Below, piece by piece: positions 1 through 8,224 of a stretch of 64,000 bases of DNA (positions within the stretch are counted from its first letter, which is position 1; every line of letters begins with the position of its first letter). Source of the stretch: Stappia indica (GTDB lineage Bacteria; Pseudomonadota; Alphaproteobacteria; Rhizobiales; Stappiaceae); assembly GCF_020177335.1 (NCBI RefSeq), contig NZ_JAIVMG010000014.1, positions 62,001 through 126,000 on the forward strand, read 5' to 3'. The position numbers and the translations under genes were made by a program. The notes under the pieces are model-generated. The model did not search any database, was not told where the DNA came from, and worked only from the letters and a program-made list of their open reading frames with translations.

Positions 1-717
1 GTCGAGCTGCTCGACAGCGACGGGCTGGTGCGCCACCCGATGCGCCAGGACGAGGCCTTCGAGGCGCATTCTCATGCCCATGCGGATGAGGAAGAACACG
101 GCAACGACCATGATCACGACCATGGCCCGGAACATGATCACGACCATGGCCATGGCCACGCCCACGACGAACATGCTCATGCGGACGGCAAGCCGGCGCT
201 CGATCCGCATGTCTGGCTCGACCCGGAAAACGCCAAGGTGTTCGTCGCCGCGATTGCCGCCACCCTCGCCAAGGCCGACCCGGACAACGCCCCCGCCTAT
301 GCGGCCAATGCCGAGGCGATGACCGGGCGTCTCGACGCGCTTCAGGCGGAACTTGGCAAGGAACTAGCCCCGGCGGCGGGCAAGCCCTTCGTCGTCTTCC
401 ATGATGCCTATCAGTATTTCGAAAAGCGCTTCGGCCTGACCGCAGCCGGCGCCATCACCCTCAGCCCGGAATCGGCGCCCGGCGCCGAGCGCGTGGCGGA
501 AATCTCCGGCAAGATCCGTGCCCTCGACGCGGCCTGCATCTTCTCCGAACCGCAGTTCGAGCCCAAGCTGGTCGCTGTCGTCACCGAAGGCAGCAATGCC
601 CGCACCGGCGTGCTCGACCCGCTCGGTGCCACCCTCGACAACGGCCCGGAGCTCTACCCGACCTTGCTGCGCAACATGGCCGGCGCGATCAGCGGCTGCC
701 TGCTCGCCGGCGGCTGA
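1..717 (+). CDS. znuA: Zinc ABC transporter substrate-binding protein, 5' end outside window
   Basis: The reading frame is open from base 1, so the N-terminus and signal peptide lie to the left; 238 residues are visible. ZnuA is the periplasmic receptor that hands Zn(II) to the ZnuBC importer. A very His/Asp-rich loop (about visible residues 23-63, many HDHDH and HGHGHAH runs) is typical of ZnuA and acts as a low-affinity zinc collector. It is followed by a DPHVWLDP segment carrying a metal-ligand His, a VVFHDAYQYF segment and the late FSEPQFEPK motif, as in cluster A-I metal receptors. A perfect terminator follows. Manganese or other metal receptors of the family usually lack such a long His loop. 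Confidence 0.93.
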   Translation, partial: VELLDSDGLVRHPMRQDEAFEAHSHAHADEEEHGNDHDHDHGPEHDHDHGHGHAHDEHAHADGKPALDPHVWLDPENAKVFVAAIAATLAKADPDNAPAYAANAEAMTGRLDALQAELGKELAPAAGKPFVVFHDAYQYFEKRFGLTAAGAITLSPESAPGAERVAEISGKIRALDAACIFSEPQFEPKLVAVVTEGSNARTGVLDPLGATLDNGPELYPTLLRNMAGAISGCLLAGG

Positions 718-748
718 GGCGGCCCGCACCCCGGACACCGAATGATCG

Positions 749-781
749 ACGGGCGGCCCTAGGGCCGCCCGTTCTTTTTTT
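749..781 (+). terminator. Rho-independent terminator after znuA
   Basis: A perfect 24-base palindrome at 749-772 (ACGGGCGGCC and its complement) is followed by a C and a run of seven T. It lies between the znuA stop and the convergent permease gene. The T-run is only on the plus-strand side, so it mainly ends znuA transcription. Confidence 0.9.
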
Positions 782-798
782 GCCGGACAGGATCCGGT

Positions 799-2193
799 TC
801 AGTTGTGATGACCGCTGAGACCGCCGGAAATCTCCTCGGTCTGCTCCGCGCTGAGCTCCTGCGGCAGGATCAGGTTGAGCACGATCGCCAACACCGCCGC
901 CGGCAGCAGGCCGGTGGTCAACAGGATCTGCAGGGTGCGCGGCAGATGCTGCAAGGCCTCGGGCACCAGTTGCAGCCCCAGCCCGACCGACAGCGCCACA
1001 GCGAAGATCACCATGTTGCGCCGGTTCCAGTTGACATCGGCCAGCATGCTGATGCCCGCCGCCGCGACCATACCGAACATGACGATGACGCCGCCGCCGA
1101 GCACCTCGATCGGCACGGTGGAAATCAGCGCCCCGACCTTCGGCACCAACCCGCAGACGATCAGGAAGATCGCCCCGAAGGTCACCACATGCCGGCTCAT
1201 CACCCCGGTCATGGCGATCAGCCCCACATTCTGGCTGAAGGAGGTGTTCGGGAGCCCGCCGAACACCCCGGCCACCGCCGTGCCGAGACCGTCCGCATAG
1301 GTCGCGCCGGCAATCTCCCGGTCACTCGCCTCGCGCCCGGCGCCGCCCTTGGTGATGCCGGAGACATCGCCCACGGTCTCGATTGCCGACACGACGCCCA
1401 TCAGGCCGAAGCCGATCACCGCCGCCCAGTCGAAGGCGAGACCGAAATGCAGCGGGTTCGGCAGGGTGAACCAGGCCGCCCGGCCCACATTGGCGAAGCT
1501 GACCATGCCGAGCGCCATGGACAGGAGGTAGCCGACGATCAGCCCGATCAGCACCGCCGCCACCGACCACATGCCCCGGGTGAAGAACTTCAGCCCGAGG
1601 GTGACGGCAACAACGACAAGGGCGACGAACCAGTTCTGGGCGCTGCCGAACTCCGGCTTGCCCATGGCCGGCACACCGCCGGCCGCATATTGAATGCCGA
1701 CCTTGACCAGCGCCAGACCGATCATCAGCACCACCAGCCCGGTGACCAGCGGCGGCAGGGCGAAGCGGATCTTTCCGATCACCGTGCCGAGCGTGGCGTG
1801 AAACAGCCCGCCAATGATGATGCCGCCCATCAGCGCCGCCATCGCATCGACGCCCTTGCCCGCGACCAGCGGGATCATGATCGGCAGGAAGGCGAAGCTG
1901 GTGCCCTGCACCACCGGCAGCCGGGCGCCGATCGGCCCGGCGCCGATGGTCTGGAACAAGGTGGCGATGCCGGCAAACAACAGCGACATCTGGATCATGT
2001 AGATGAGATCGAACACCCCGGCGGTGCCGAAGCCGAACCCGGCGGCGCCGGCGACGATGATCGCCGGGGTGATGTTGCTGACGAACATGGCCAGCACATG
2101 CTGGATGCCGAGCGGCACCGCCGTGGCAAGCGGCGGCGTGTAGTCGGGATCCCGCAACTGGGCGGGTGTCCCTATCGAACTGTCGACGGCCAT
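799..2193 (-). CDS. NCS2-family purine (urate/xanthine) permease
   Basis: A 464-residue polytopic membrane protein of the nucleobase:cation symporter-2 family. It carries QGTSF (about residues 96-100), IETVGDVSG (271-279) and GGLPNTSFSQNVGL (312-325), the signature of the purine branch rather than the uracil branch. The gene sits at the distal end of a minus-strand run with allantoicase and the PuuE-UraD fusion, so urate or xanthine uptake is the likely role (UacT/PucJ/UapA group). The start has an AAGGAG about 11 bases upstream. The exact substrate cannot be read from sequence alone. Confidence 0.88.
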   Translation of the reverse strand: MAVDSSIGTPAQLRDPDYTPPLATAVPLGIQHVLAMFVSNITPAIIVAGAAGFGFGTAGVFDLIYMIQMSLLFAGIATLFQTIGAGPIGARLPVVQGTSFAFLPIMIPLVAGKGVDAMAALMGGIIIGGLFHATLGTVIGKIRFALPPLVTGLVVLMIGLALVKVGIQYAAGGVPAMGKPEFGSAQNWFVALVVVAVTLGLKFFTRGMWSVAAVLIGLIVGYLLSMALGMVSFANVGRAAWFTLPNPLHFGLAFDWAAVIGFGLMGVVSAIETVGDVSGITKGGAGREASDREIAGATYADGLGTAVAGVFGGLPNTSFSQNVGLIAMTGVMSRHVVTFGAIFLIVCGLVPKVGALISTVPIEVLGGGVIVMFGMVAAAGISMLADVNWNRRNMVIFAVALSVGLGLQLVPEALQHLPRTLQILLTTGLLPAAVLAIVLNLILPQELSAEQTEEISGGLSGHHN

Positions 2194-2331
2194 CTCTTTC
2201 TGTCTCCTTCTGGAAGGTGCGTGGCGGTTCCGCCTTGTTGTTTTTTCGTTCCAAGCAAATCCGGTGCCGGCTTTTTGTTCGCGTCCTCCGCGCGATGCCG
2301 GTCACCGGAAACTCTCAATCGGGCAGCAGGC

Positions 2332-3348
2332 TCAGTCGGCCAGCGTGCCGAACAGGCGCAGCCGGCTGACGCCCCCGTCGGGGTAGATGTTGAGCCGCAC
2401 ATGGGTCACCGGCCCGGTGGAGGCCACCGCCTCCGGACCGATCGCATGCTCCGCATCGGCGGCCAGCGGCGTGCGGGCGATCAGCTCCGGCCAGAACATC
2501 GACGAGGTCACCACCGCGTCGCGCAAATCGCCGCCGAGCGCCCCGAGATCGGCCCCTTGCAGGGAAAAGCTCTCCGGGAAATTGCCCTTGAAATGCGCGG
2601 TATCGACCAACGCCCGGCCAATGGTGCCGCGCGCGCCCAGCGCAACGATGATCCAGTCATTGCCCGGCTCGCGCCGGCGCCGGGTCTCCCAGCCATCGCC
2701 CATGTTGATCCCGCGCCCGGGCACCAGCAGCCGGTGATAGGAGCCGTAATGGGCGTTGGAAAAGGCGACGATCCGCCCGCCGCTGAGCGCCGAGGCCAGA
2801 TCGATCTCCCCGCCACCGACCGCATCGCGGTCGAGCTCCGGCCGGCCATAGACCCTGAAACGCGCCACCCCGCCATCGGGATGGATATGCAGGCGGACAT
2901 GGCTCCACAGCGCATCGGAGCCGCAGGCGAAGAAATGCTGTGCCGATGGCCCGAGCGGCGACATGGCCACCAGCTCCGTCCAGACCGTCGCCGCATCCGG
3001 CTCGCCCGAAACATGGCACGCCTCGATGCGGCAGGCGGGCGGGTAATTGCCTGTAAAATGGGCGGTATCCACATCGAAGCCCGAAATTCGACCAGCCACC
3101 GCCAGCCGCACCACCGCGTGATCGTGCCCCGGACCGCGCCGCCGGCGCGATTCCCAGCCATCCATCCACTTGCCGTTGTCATCGAACTTGTCGGCGATGA
3201 ACACCGCCTCGGTATCGGCGAGCATGCGATCGGCGGCGGCGAAGAAATCGTCGGTCACGGAGACAACCCGCGCGCCGAGCCCGGCGGAGGCGAGATTGAC
3301 ATCGGTCCGGGTGAAGGCCGGACGGTTGTCGGAGGAAGAAACGCTCAT
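2332..3348 (-). CDS. alc: Allantoicase (allantoate amidinohydrolase)
   Basis: A 338-residue protein that hydrolyses allantoate to ureidoglycolate and urea. It is built from two similar jelly-roll halves, visible as repeated segments: DGWESRRRR (63-71) and DGWETRRRR (218-226); DTAHFTGN (94-101) and DTAHFKGN (249-256); and two copies of an I-x-PDGGV-x-R motif (about 155-168 and near the C-terminus). Length matches the family. The ATG has AAGGAG six bases upstream. It lies 78 bases downstream of the PuuE-UraD gene, which makes its substrate. No ureidoglycolate lyase gene is seen in the window, so the last step must be encoded elsewhere. Confidence 0.94.
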   Translation of the reverse strand: MSVSSSDNRPAFTRTDVNLASAGLGARVVSVTDDFFAAADRMLADTEAVFIADKFDDNGKWMDGWESRRRRGPGHDHAVVRLAVAGRISGFDVDTAHFTGNYPPACRIEACHVSGEPDAATVWTELVAMSPLGPSAQHFFACGSDALWSHVRLHIHPDGGVARFRVYGRPELDRDAVGGGEIDLASALSGGRIVAFSNAHYGSYHRLLVPGRGINMGDGWETRRRREPGNDWIIVALGARGTIGRALVDTAHFKGNFPESFSLQGADLGALGGDLRDAVVTSSMFWPELIARTPLAADAEHAIGPEAVASTGPVTHVRLNIYPDGGVSRLRLFGTLAD

Positions 3349-3425
3349 GAAGGCTCCTTGGCGAAAGCGATGAAAACGACACAGGGCCGGCAGCCGGCCG
3401 GCGGAAAACGAAACGCGCCGAAACT

Positions 3426-4865
3426 TCAGTCCGGCAGCATGTCCTGAAGGCGAAAGAGGGCGATCCGCTCCACCTGCTGGCAGGCGGTGCGGAATTCTCG
3501 TGCCCGGTCATGGCCGATCCGCGCCTCGAAACTGGCGAGGATCTCATCCTTGCTGCGGCCCTTCACCGCCAGGATGAAGGGAAAGCCGAAGCGGGCCGTG
3601 TAGGCGGTATTGAGCTCCTGGAAGCGGGCACGCTCTTCGTCGGTCAGCGCATCGAGCCCGGCGCCGGCCTGCTCGCGGGCGGAGTCCTCCGTCAGCCGCC
3701 GGGCCGCCGCCAGCTTGCCGGCAAGATCCGGATGGGCGGTAAGGACCCCGAGCCGTTCCGCCTCGCTGGCACTGCGGAAGATCCGGCAAAGCGCATTGTG
3801 CAGCCCGGTCGCCGTATCATGGGCCGGGCCAAGCTCCAGGTCGAAGGCCCGCTCGGCGATCCAGGGCGAATGCTCGAACACCCCGCCGAACCGCGCGACG
3901 AACCCGGCCCGCGCCAGACGCGACGGCCGCCCCTCCAGTGGGCGCGGCGGATGGTGCCGCGCCCAATGCTCGGCGATGTCGATCCGCCGGGCGAACCAGA
4001 CCCGCTCCTGCGCGGCGGCATAGTCGAGAAACCGGGCAAGGGCGGCGGCCCGGCCCGGCCGGCCGGCGAGCCGGCAATGCAGGCCGATGGACAGCATCTT
4101 CGGCGCGCCCGCCACGCCCTCGGCGTGCAGCATGTCGAAACTGTCCTTCAGATAGGCGAAGAACTGATCGCCGGAGTTGAAGCCTTGTGCGGTGGCGAAG
4201 CGCATGTCGTTGGCATCGAGCGTGTAGGGCACGATCAATTGCTGCCGCCCGTCGTGGTCGCGCCAGTAGGGCAGGTCATCCGCATAGGTGTCTGCCACAT
4301 AGTCGAACAGGCCGGTTTCCGTCGCCAGATCGACCGTGTTGACCGAACAGCGCCCGGTGTACCAGCCGCGCGGGGCCGCACCGGTCACCTCCTCATGCAA
4401 GCGCACGGCGGCGCGCATGTCCGCCAGTTCCGCCTCGCGGTCATGGTCCTTGTATTCGATCCATTTCAGCCCGTGCGAGGCGATCTCCCAATCGGCCGCC
4501 TGCATCGCCGCCACCTGGGCAGGCGAGCGGGCGAGCGCCGTCGCCACTCCGTAGACGGTGATCGGAATCTTGCGCTGGGTCAGGATCCGGTGCAGCCGCC
4601 AGAAGCCGGCGCGGGCGCCGTATTCGTAGATGGATTCCATGTTCCAGTGACGCTGGCCCGGCCAGGAGGCGGCGCCGACGATCTCCGACAGGAACGCTTC
4701 GGAGCCCGCATCGCCGTGCAGGATGGCGTTCTCCCCGCCCTCCTCGTAGTTGACGACGATCTGCACGGCGATCGCCGCATTGCCCGGCCAGCCCGCTCCC
4801 GGCGGAGTGGCCCCATACCCTTGCATGTCACGGCAATAGCGCGGCGGAACGTCAGATGCGGTCAC
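3426..4865 (-). CDS. puuE-uraD: Fused allantoinase (PuuE) and OHCU decarboxylase (UraD)
   Basis: A 479-residue two-domain protein. Residues 1 to about 310 are a polysaccharide-deacetylase-like allantoinase of the PuuE type (YEEGGENAILHGD at 40-52, EYGARAGFWR at 81-90, PYTLDANDM at 213-221). Residues about 315-479 are a full OHCU decarboxylase (AHPDL at 377-381, EQAGAGLD at 398-405, RFGFPFILAVKG at 425-436). The decarboxylase makes S-allantoin from OHCU and the allantoinase opens it to allantoate, so the fusion joins consecutive steps, with the later enzyme at the N-terminus. The start is GTG with AGGGAG about nine bases upstream. The next in-frame Met is residue 14. Confidence 0.93.
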   Translation of the reverse strand: MTASDVPPRYCRDMQGYGATPPGAGWPGNAAIAVQIVVNYEEGGENAILHGDAGSEAFLSEIVGAASWPGQRHWNMESIYEYGARAGFWRLHRILTQRKIPITVYGVATALARSPAQVAAMQAADWEIASHGLKWIEYKDHDREAELADMRAAVRLHEEVTGAAPRGWYTGRCSVNTVDLATETGLFDYVADTYADDLPYWRDHDGRQQLIVPYTLDANDMRFATAQGFNSGDQFFAYLKDSFDMLHAEGVAGAPKMLSIGLHCRLAGRPGRAAALARFLDYAAAQERVWFARRIDIAEHWARHHPPRPLEGRPSRLARAGFVARFGGVFEHSPWIAERAFDLELGPAHDTATGLHNALCRIFRSASEAERLGVLTAHPDLAGKLAAARRLTEDSAREQAGAGLDALTDEERARFQELNTAYTARFGFPFILAVKGRSKDEILASFEARIGHDRAREFRTACQQVERIALFRLQDMLPD

Positions 4866-4997
4866 CGTTCGGTCTCCCTTCGATCATGAGGACAGAATAC
4901 GAACCGATAGATAAGGCCGCGCTTCGCCATGTCTCATGCCACGCCGGCCCCATGTATCGGTCCGCCCCTTCATATTGGTAATGCAGAACAATCACCC

Positions 4998-5024
4998 TCT
5001 CTTTCAAAATTTTCTTGAAAGAGA
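4998..5024. promoter_or_regulatory. Candidate operator in the puuE-uraD / uraH divergent promoter region
   Basis: A perfect inverted repeat with ten-base arms (TCTCTTTCAA and TTGAAAGAGA) separated by AATTTTC lies in the 238-base region between two divergently transcribed urate genes. The core TTCAA-N7-TTGAA also fits the T-N11-A pattern of LysR-type sites. A related site occurs at 6487-6503 beside the LysR gene of the same cluster. Binding by that regulator is inference. Confidence 0.5.
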
Positions 5025-5103
5025 TATGCGCCGTCCGGTTGTTTGCCGGCATGGCTTCACCCGGGATAGTGCCGCCCCGCAGTTCAAAACGTAAAGGGCT
5101 TCC

Positions 5104-5508
5104 ATGACCCGGACAGCGAATCCCCCGGCAGATCCGGCAACCGCCAAACCGGCCAGCGTCACCACCCATGTGCTCGACACCGCGCGCGGGGTGCCCGCCG
5201 AAGGGCTTGTCATCGAGGTGTTCCGGCTCGGCACGGATGGCACACGGCTGCCGCTCGCCCGCCGGGTGACCAATGCGGACGGGCGCACCGATGCGCCGGT
5301 GGTGGCGCCGGAGCAGATGGCGGCGGGCAGCTATGAACTGGTGTTTCATGCCGGGGCGTATCTTGCCGCCGCCGAACTCGTCCCGGCAGGCACCCTGCCC
5401 TTTCTGGATGCCGTGCCGATCCGCTTTGGCATCAGCGATCCCGCCCGGCACCATCACGTGCCGCTGCTGCTCTCGCCCTTCGGCTATTCCACCTATCGCG
5501 GCAGCTAG
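5104..5508 (+). CDS. uraH: 5-hydroxyisourate hydrolase
   Basis: A 134-residue transthyretin-like protein that hydrolyses 5-hydroxyisourate, the product of urate oxidation, to OHCU. It shows the N-terminal THVLDTARGVPA motif (about 20-31), an internal VPIRFGI segment, HHHVPLLLSPFGYSTYRGS at the end, and the diagnostic C-terminal YRGS that separates HIU hydrolases from vertebrate transthyretin. No signal peptide is evident, so it is probably cytosolic. Transcribed divergently from the PuuE-UraD gene, which performs the next two steps. Confidence 0.95.
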   Translation: MTRTANPPADPATAKPASVTTHVLDTARGVPAEGLVIEVFRLGTDGTRLPLARRVTNADGRTDAPVVAPEQMAAGSYELVFHAGAYLAAAELVPAGTLPFLDAVPIRFGISDPARHHHVPLLLSPFGYSTYRGS

Positions 5509-5518
5509 GGTCCAGACT

Positions 5519-6469
5519 CTAACTTGCCGCTTGTGCCCCCGGAGGCGCGTCCGCATCGGCCAGCAGCGCTTCCAGTTCCTGCCGGCAGCGCGCGGTGACG
5601 AAATCGATGAACAGGCGGATCTTCGGATCCTGATAGCGCTTGTGCGGGTAAAGGCAGGCAAGGCGCACCGGCGGCGGCGGCGTCTGCTCGCACACCGTCA
5701 CCAGCGCGCCAGAACGCAAATGCCCGGCGACCTCGAACAGCGGCTTGTTGACGATGCCGCAGCCCGCCAGCGCCCAATCGGTCAGCACATCGCCATCGTC
5801 AGATTCGAACGGCCCGGACACCTCGAAGGTCTTGCCCCCCTCGGCGGTCGACAGCCGCCATTGAAACTCGCTGGCCCCGGGGAAGCGCAGCAGCAGGCAG
5901 TGATGCTCATCGGCAATCAGATCCTCGCCGCGCGCGGGATGCCCATGGGCGGCGAGATAGGCGGGCGCGGCGCACAGCACCCGCTCGCAATCGAGCACGG
6001 GGCGCATCCGCAAGGTGGAATCCTCCGGCGAGCCGAGCACGAAGGCCATGTCCAGCCCCTCGCCCATCACATCGAGCTTGCGGTCCGACAAGCGCAGCCG
6101 CACATCGACCATCGGATAAGCCGCCTTGAATTCCGGGATCAGCGGCGCGATCAGCCGCCGGCCGATGCCCAGCGGCGCGGCGGCGAAGATCGACCCGCGC
6201 GGCGCCCGCGCCACATCCGCCACCGCCGCTTCCGCCTCGGCGATGGTGTCGAGGATCTTCACCGCGCCCTTGTAGAAGATCGCCCCATGCTCGGTCGGCT
6301 GCAGCTTACGCGTGGTGCGGTTGAACAGGCGCACCCCGAGCCGCTTTTCCAATTCGCCGATGCGGCTCGACACCACCGCCGGCGACACCCGCTGGTCGCG
6401 GGCGGCGGCGGACATGCTGCCCAGCTCGACAACCCGCACGAACACCTTGAGATTGTTCACATAGGACAT
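5519..6469 (-). CDS. LysR-family regulator of the urate cluster
   Basis: A 316-residue LysR-type regulator with an N-terminal winged helix (residues 1-60, including SMSAAARDQRVSPAVVSSRIGELEKRLGVRLFNRTTR) and a two-lobed effector domain. It lies between uraH and puuD and is divergent from puuD, so it likely controls urate catabolism in response to urate or an intermediate. A TTCAA-N7-TTGAT site lies 18 bases upstream of its own start and could serve both autoregulation and puuD control. The effector is inferred from neighbours only. No clear Shine-Dalgarno precedes the ATG. Confidence 0.88.
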   Translation of the reverse strand: MSYVNNLKVFVRVVELGSMSAAARDQRVSPAVVSSRIGELEKRLGVRLFNRTTRKLQPTEHGAIFYKGAVKILDTIAEAEAAVADVARAPRGSIFAAAPLGIGRRLIAPLIPEFKAAYPMVDVRLRLSDRKLDVMGEGLDMAFVLGSPEDSTLRMRPVLDCERVLCAAPAYLAAHGHPARGEDLIADEHHCLLLRFPGASEFQWRLSTAEGGKTFEVSGPFESDDGDVLTDWALAGCGIVNKPLFEVAGHLRSGALVTVCEQTPPPPVRLACLYPHKRYQDPKIRLFIDFVTARCRQELEALLADADAPPGAQAAS

Positions 6470-6486
6470 GACAACCCCGTACCATC

Positions 6487-6503
6487 TTCAAGAAATTTTT
6501 GAT
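6487..6503. promoter_or_regulatory. Candidate LysR site between lysR and puuD
   Basis: TTCAA-GAAATTT-TTGAT, an imperfect inverted repeat with the same seven-base spacing and A/T-rich centre as the perfect palindrome at 4998-5024. It lies upstream of both the LysR gene (minus) and puuD (plus). Confidence 0.4.
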
Positions 6504-6666
6504 AGTGCTGGGGAACGCACCGCATTTTTTGCAAATCCTCCCCGTGCCACCCTTGCCGGCATGGGCTGCGTCGCCGGGGCGAACGTGAAATGATCCCCTG
6601 TGCATGGGGCTCGCGGCCGGACACATCGGGGCGGCCGAACGCATCAGGGCGGAGAGAACGGACAAG

Positions 6667-7896
6667 ATGATCGACATGGCATTGGCTTGGGACTGGCTTT
6701 CCTTCGCGCTGCGCTGGCTGCACGTGATCACGGCCATCGCCTGGATCGGCTCGTCCTTCTATTTCATCGCTCTCGACCTTGGCCTGCGCAAGGCGCCGGA
6801 CCTGCCGGAAGGCGCTCATGGCGAGGAATGGCAGGTGCATGGCGGCGGCTTCTATCACATCCGCAAATACCTGGTCGCGCCGGCGGAAATGCCCGAGCAC
6901 CTGACCTGGTTCAAATGGGAGAGCTACGCCACCTGGCTGTCCGGCTTCGCGCTGATGGCTGTGGTCTACTATGCCGGCGCCGATCTTTATCTGATCGACG
7001 CCAATGTGCTGGAGATGTCGCAGCCGGTGGCGATCGCCGTCTCGCTCGCCTCCATCGCGCTGGGCTGGATCGTCTACGATCTCCTGTGCAAGTCGCCCGC
7101 CGGAAAGAGCACCACCGGGCTGATGCTCCTGCTCTATGGCGTGCTGGTGGCGATGGCCTGGGGCTACACCCAGATCTTCACCGGCCGCGCCGCCTTCCTG
7201 CATCTGGGCGTCTTCACCGCGACAATCATGTCGGCCAATGTCTTCATGATCATCATCCCCAACCAGAAGAAGGTGGTGGCCGCGCTGATCGCCGGAAAGA
7301 CGCCCGATCCGGCCCTTGGCGCCCAGGCCAAGCAGCGCTCGCTGCACAACAACTACCTGACCCTGCCGGTCATTTTCCTGATGCTGTCCAACCATTACCC
7401 GCTGGCCTTCGCCGTTCAGTACAACTGGCTGATCGCCTCGCTGGTGTTCCTGATGGGCGTCACCATCCGCCATTTCTTCAATACCCGGCACGCGCGAAAA
7501 GGTTCGCCCTGGTGGACCTGGGCAGCAACCGCGGCCCTGTTCGCCGCCATCGTCTGGCTGTCCGCCCTGCCGCAGCCGATGGCCGGCGAGCCTGAGGACA
7601 GCGCCCGGCTGACGCCGCAGCAAAGCCGCTTCGTGACCCAGGCCCGGTTCGACGCGGTGCGCGACACCGTGCTCGGCCGCTGCTCCATGTGCCACGCCCG
7701 CGAGCCGGTGTGGGAGGGCATGATCGTGCCGCCGAAGGGGGTGGTGCTGGAGACCGATGCGGACATCGCCGCCCATGCCCGCCAGATCTACCTGCAGGCG
7801 GCCCGCAGCCGCGCCATGCCGCCGGCCAACCTGACCTACCTGGAAGACAGCGAACGGCGCCTGCTCGCCGCCTGGTACGAAGACGCGACCCGCTAA
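6667..7896 (+). CDS. puuD: Membrane-bound urate hydroxylase with cytochrome c domain
   Basis: A 409-residue protein of the PuuD type, which oxidises urate to 5-hydroxyisourate and passes electrons to the respiratory chain instead of making peroxide. The first ~300 residues hold several membrane helices with conserved His (WLHVITAIAWIGSSFYF, HGGGFYHIRKY, LSNHYP). The C-terminal third is a c-type cytochrome with CSMCH at 339-343 and a candidate axial Met at 384 (AMPPAN). The frame is open 63 bases further upstream, but ATG 6667 is preferred because GGAGAG lies about ten bases before it and the protein then starts like PuuD. Pairs with uraH, PuuE-UraD and allantoicase. Confidence 0.94.
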   Translation: MIDMALAWDWLSFALRWLHVITAIAWIGSSFYFIALDLGLRKAPDLPEGAHGEEWQVHGGGFYHIRKYLVAPAEMPEHLTWFKWESYATWLSGFALMAVVYYAGADLYLIDANVLEMSQPVAIAVSLASIALGWIVYDLLCKSPAGKSTTGLMLLLYGVLVAMAWGYTQIFTGRAAFLHLGVFTATIMSANVFMIIIPNQKKVVAALIAGKTPDPALGAQAKQRSLHNNYLTLPVIFLMLSNHYPLAFAVQYNWLIASLVFLMGVTIRHFFNTRHARKGSPWWTWAATAALFAAIVWLSALPQPMAGEPEDSARLTPQQSRFVTQARFDAVRDTVLGRCSMCHAREPVWEGMIVPPKGVVLETDADIAAHARQIYLQAARSRAMPPANLTYLEDSERRLLAAWYEDATR

Positions 7897-8224
7897 GCAC
7901 GACCCGCGCGCCCTTCGCCTGCCTTACTCACTGCGCTGAAAACCACTCTCTCACCGCCCGGCGCCAACGCGCCCGGCGGCGCTTGCGCGTGGGCACGTCA
8001 GTCCGCGCCGGCCCGGTGACGGTTGCACCAATATTGCGCAGCAGCCTTACCAAGGTGGATTCTCGCGACAAAACGTATTAACAAGTCCATCCATCCCGCC
8101 TTGGCGCGCCATGCGCCCCTCCGATGCGTTGCCGCATTCGGACAAGACAGAAAATTCGCGCAACAAGAACGACGCCGACTTTTTGTCGCCGGCGCGCGAA
8201 TAATGACAAGGAGACGACAGACCG
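7897..8224. other. Intergenic region between puuD and the methyltransferase gene
   Basis: A 328-base stretch with no convincing gene. Short frames here read as arginine- and proline-rich shadow translations. An AGGAGAC about seven bases before the next ATG serves as ribosome binding site of the methyltransferase gene. No clear terminator or palindrome was recognised. Confidence 0.6.

Noticed and set aside
805-3447. Very long plus-strand frame (880 codons) opposite the permease and allantoicase genes
   Set aside because: Its translation is rich in His, Arg, Gln, Asp and Gly with no domain, and it is fully explained as the opposite-strand shadow of two well-supported genes in GC-rich DNA.
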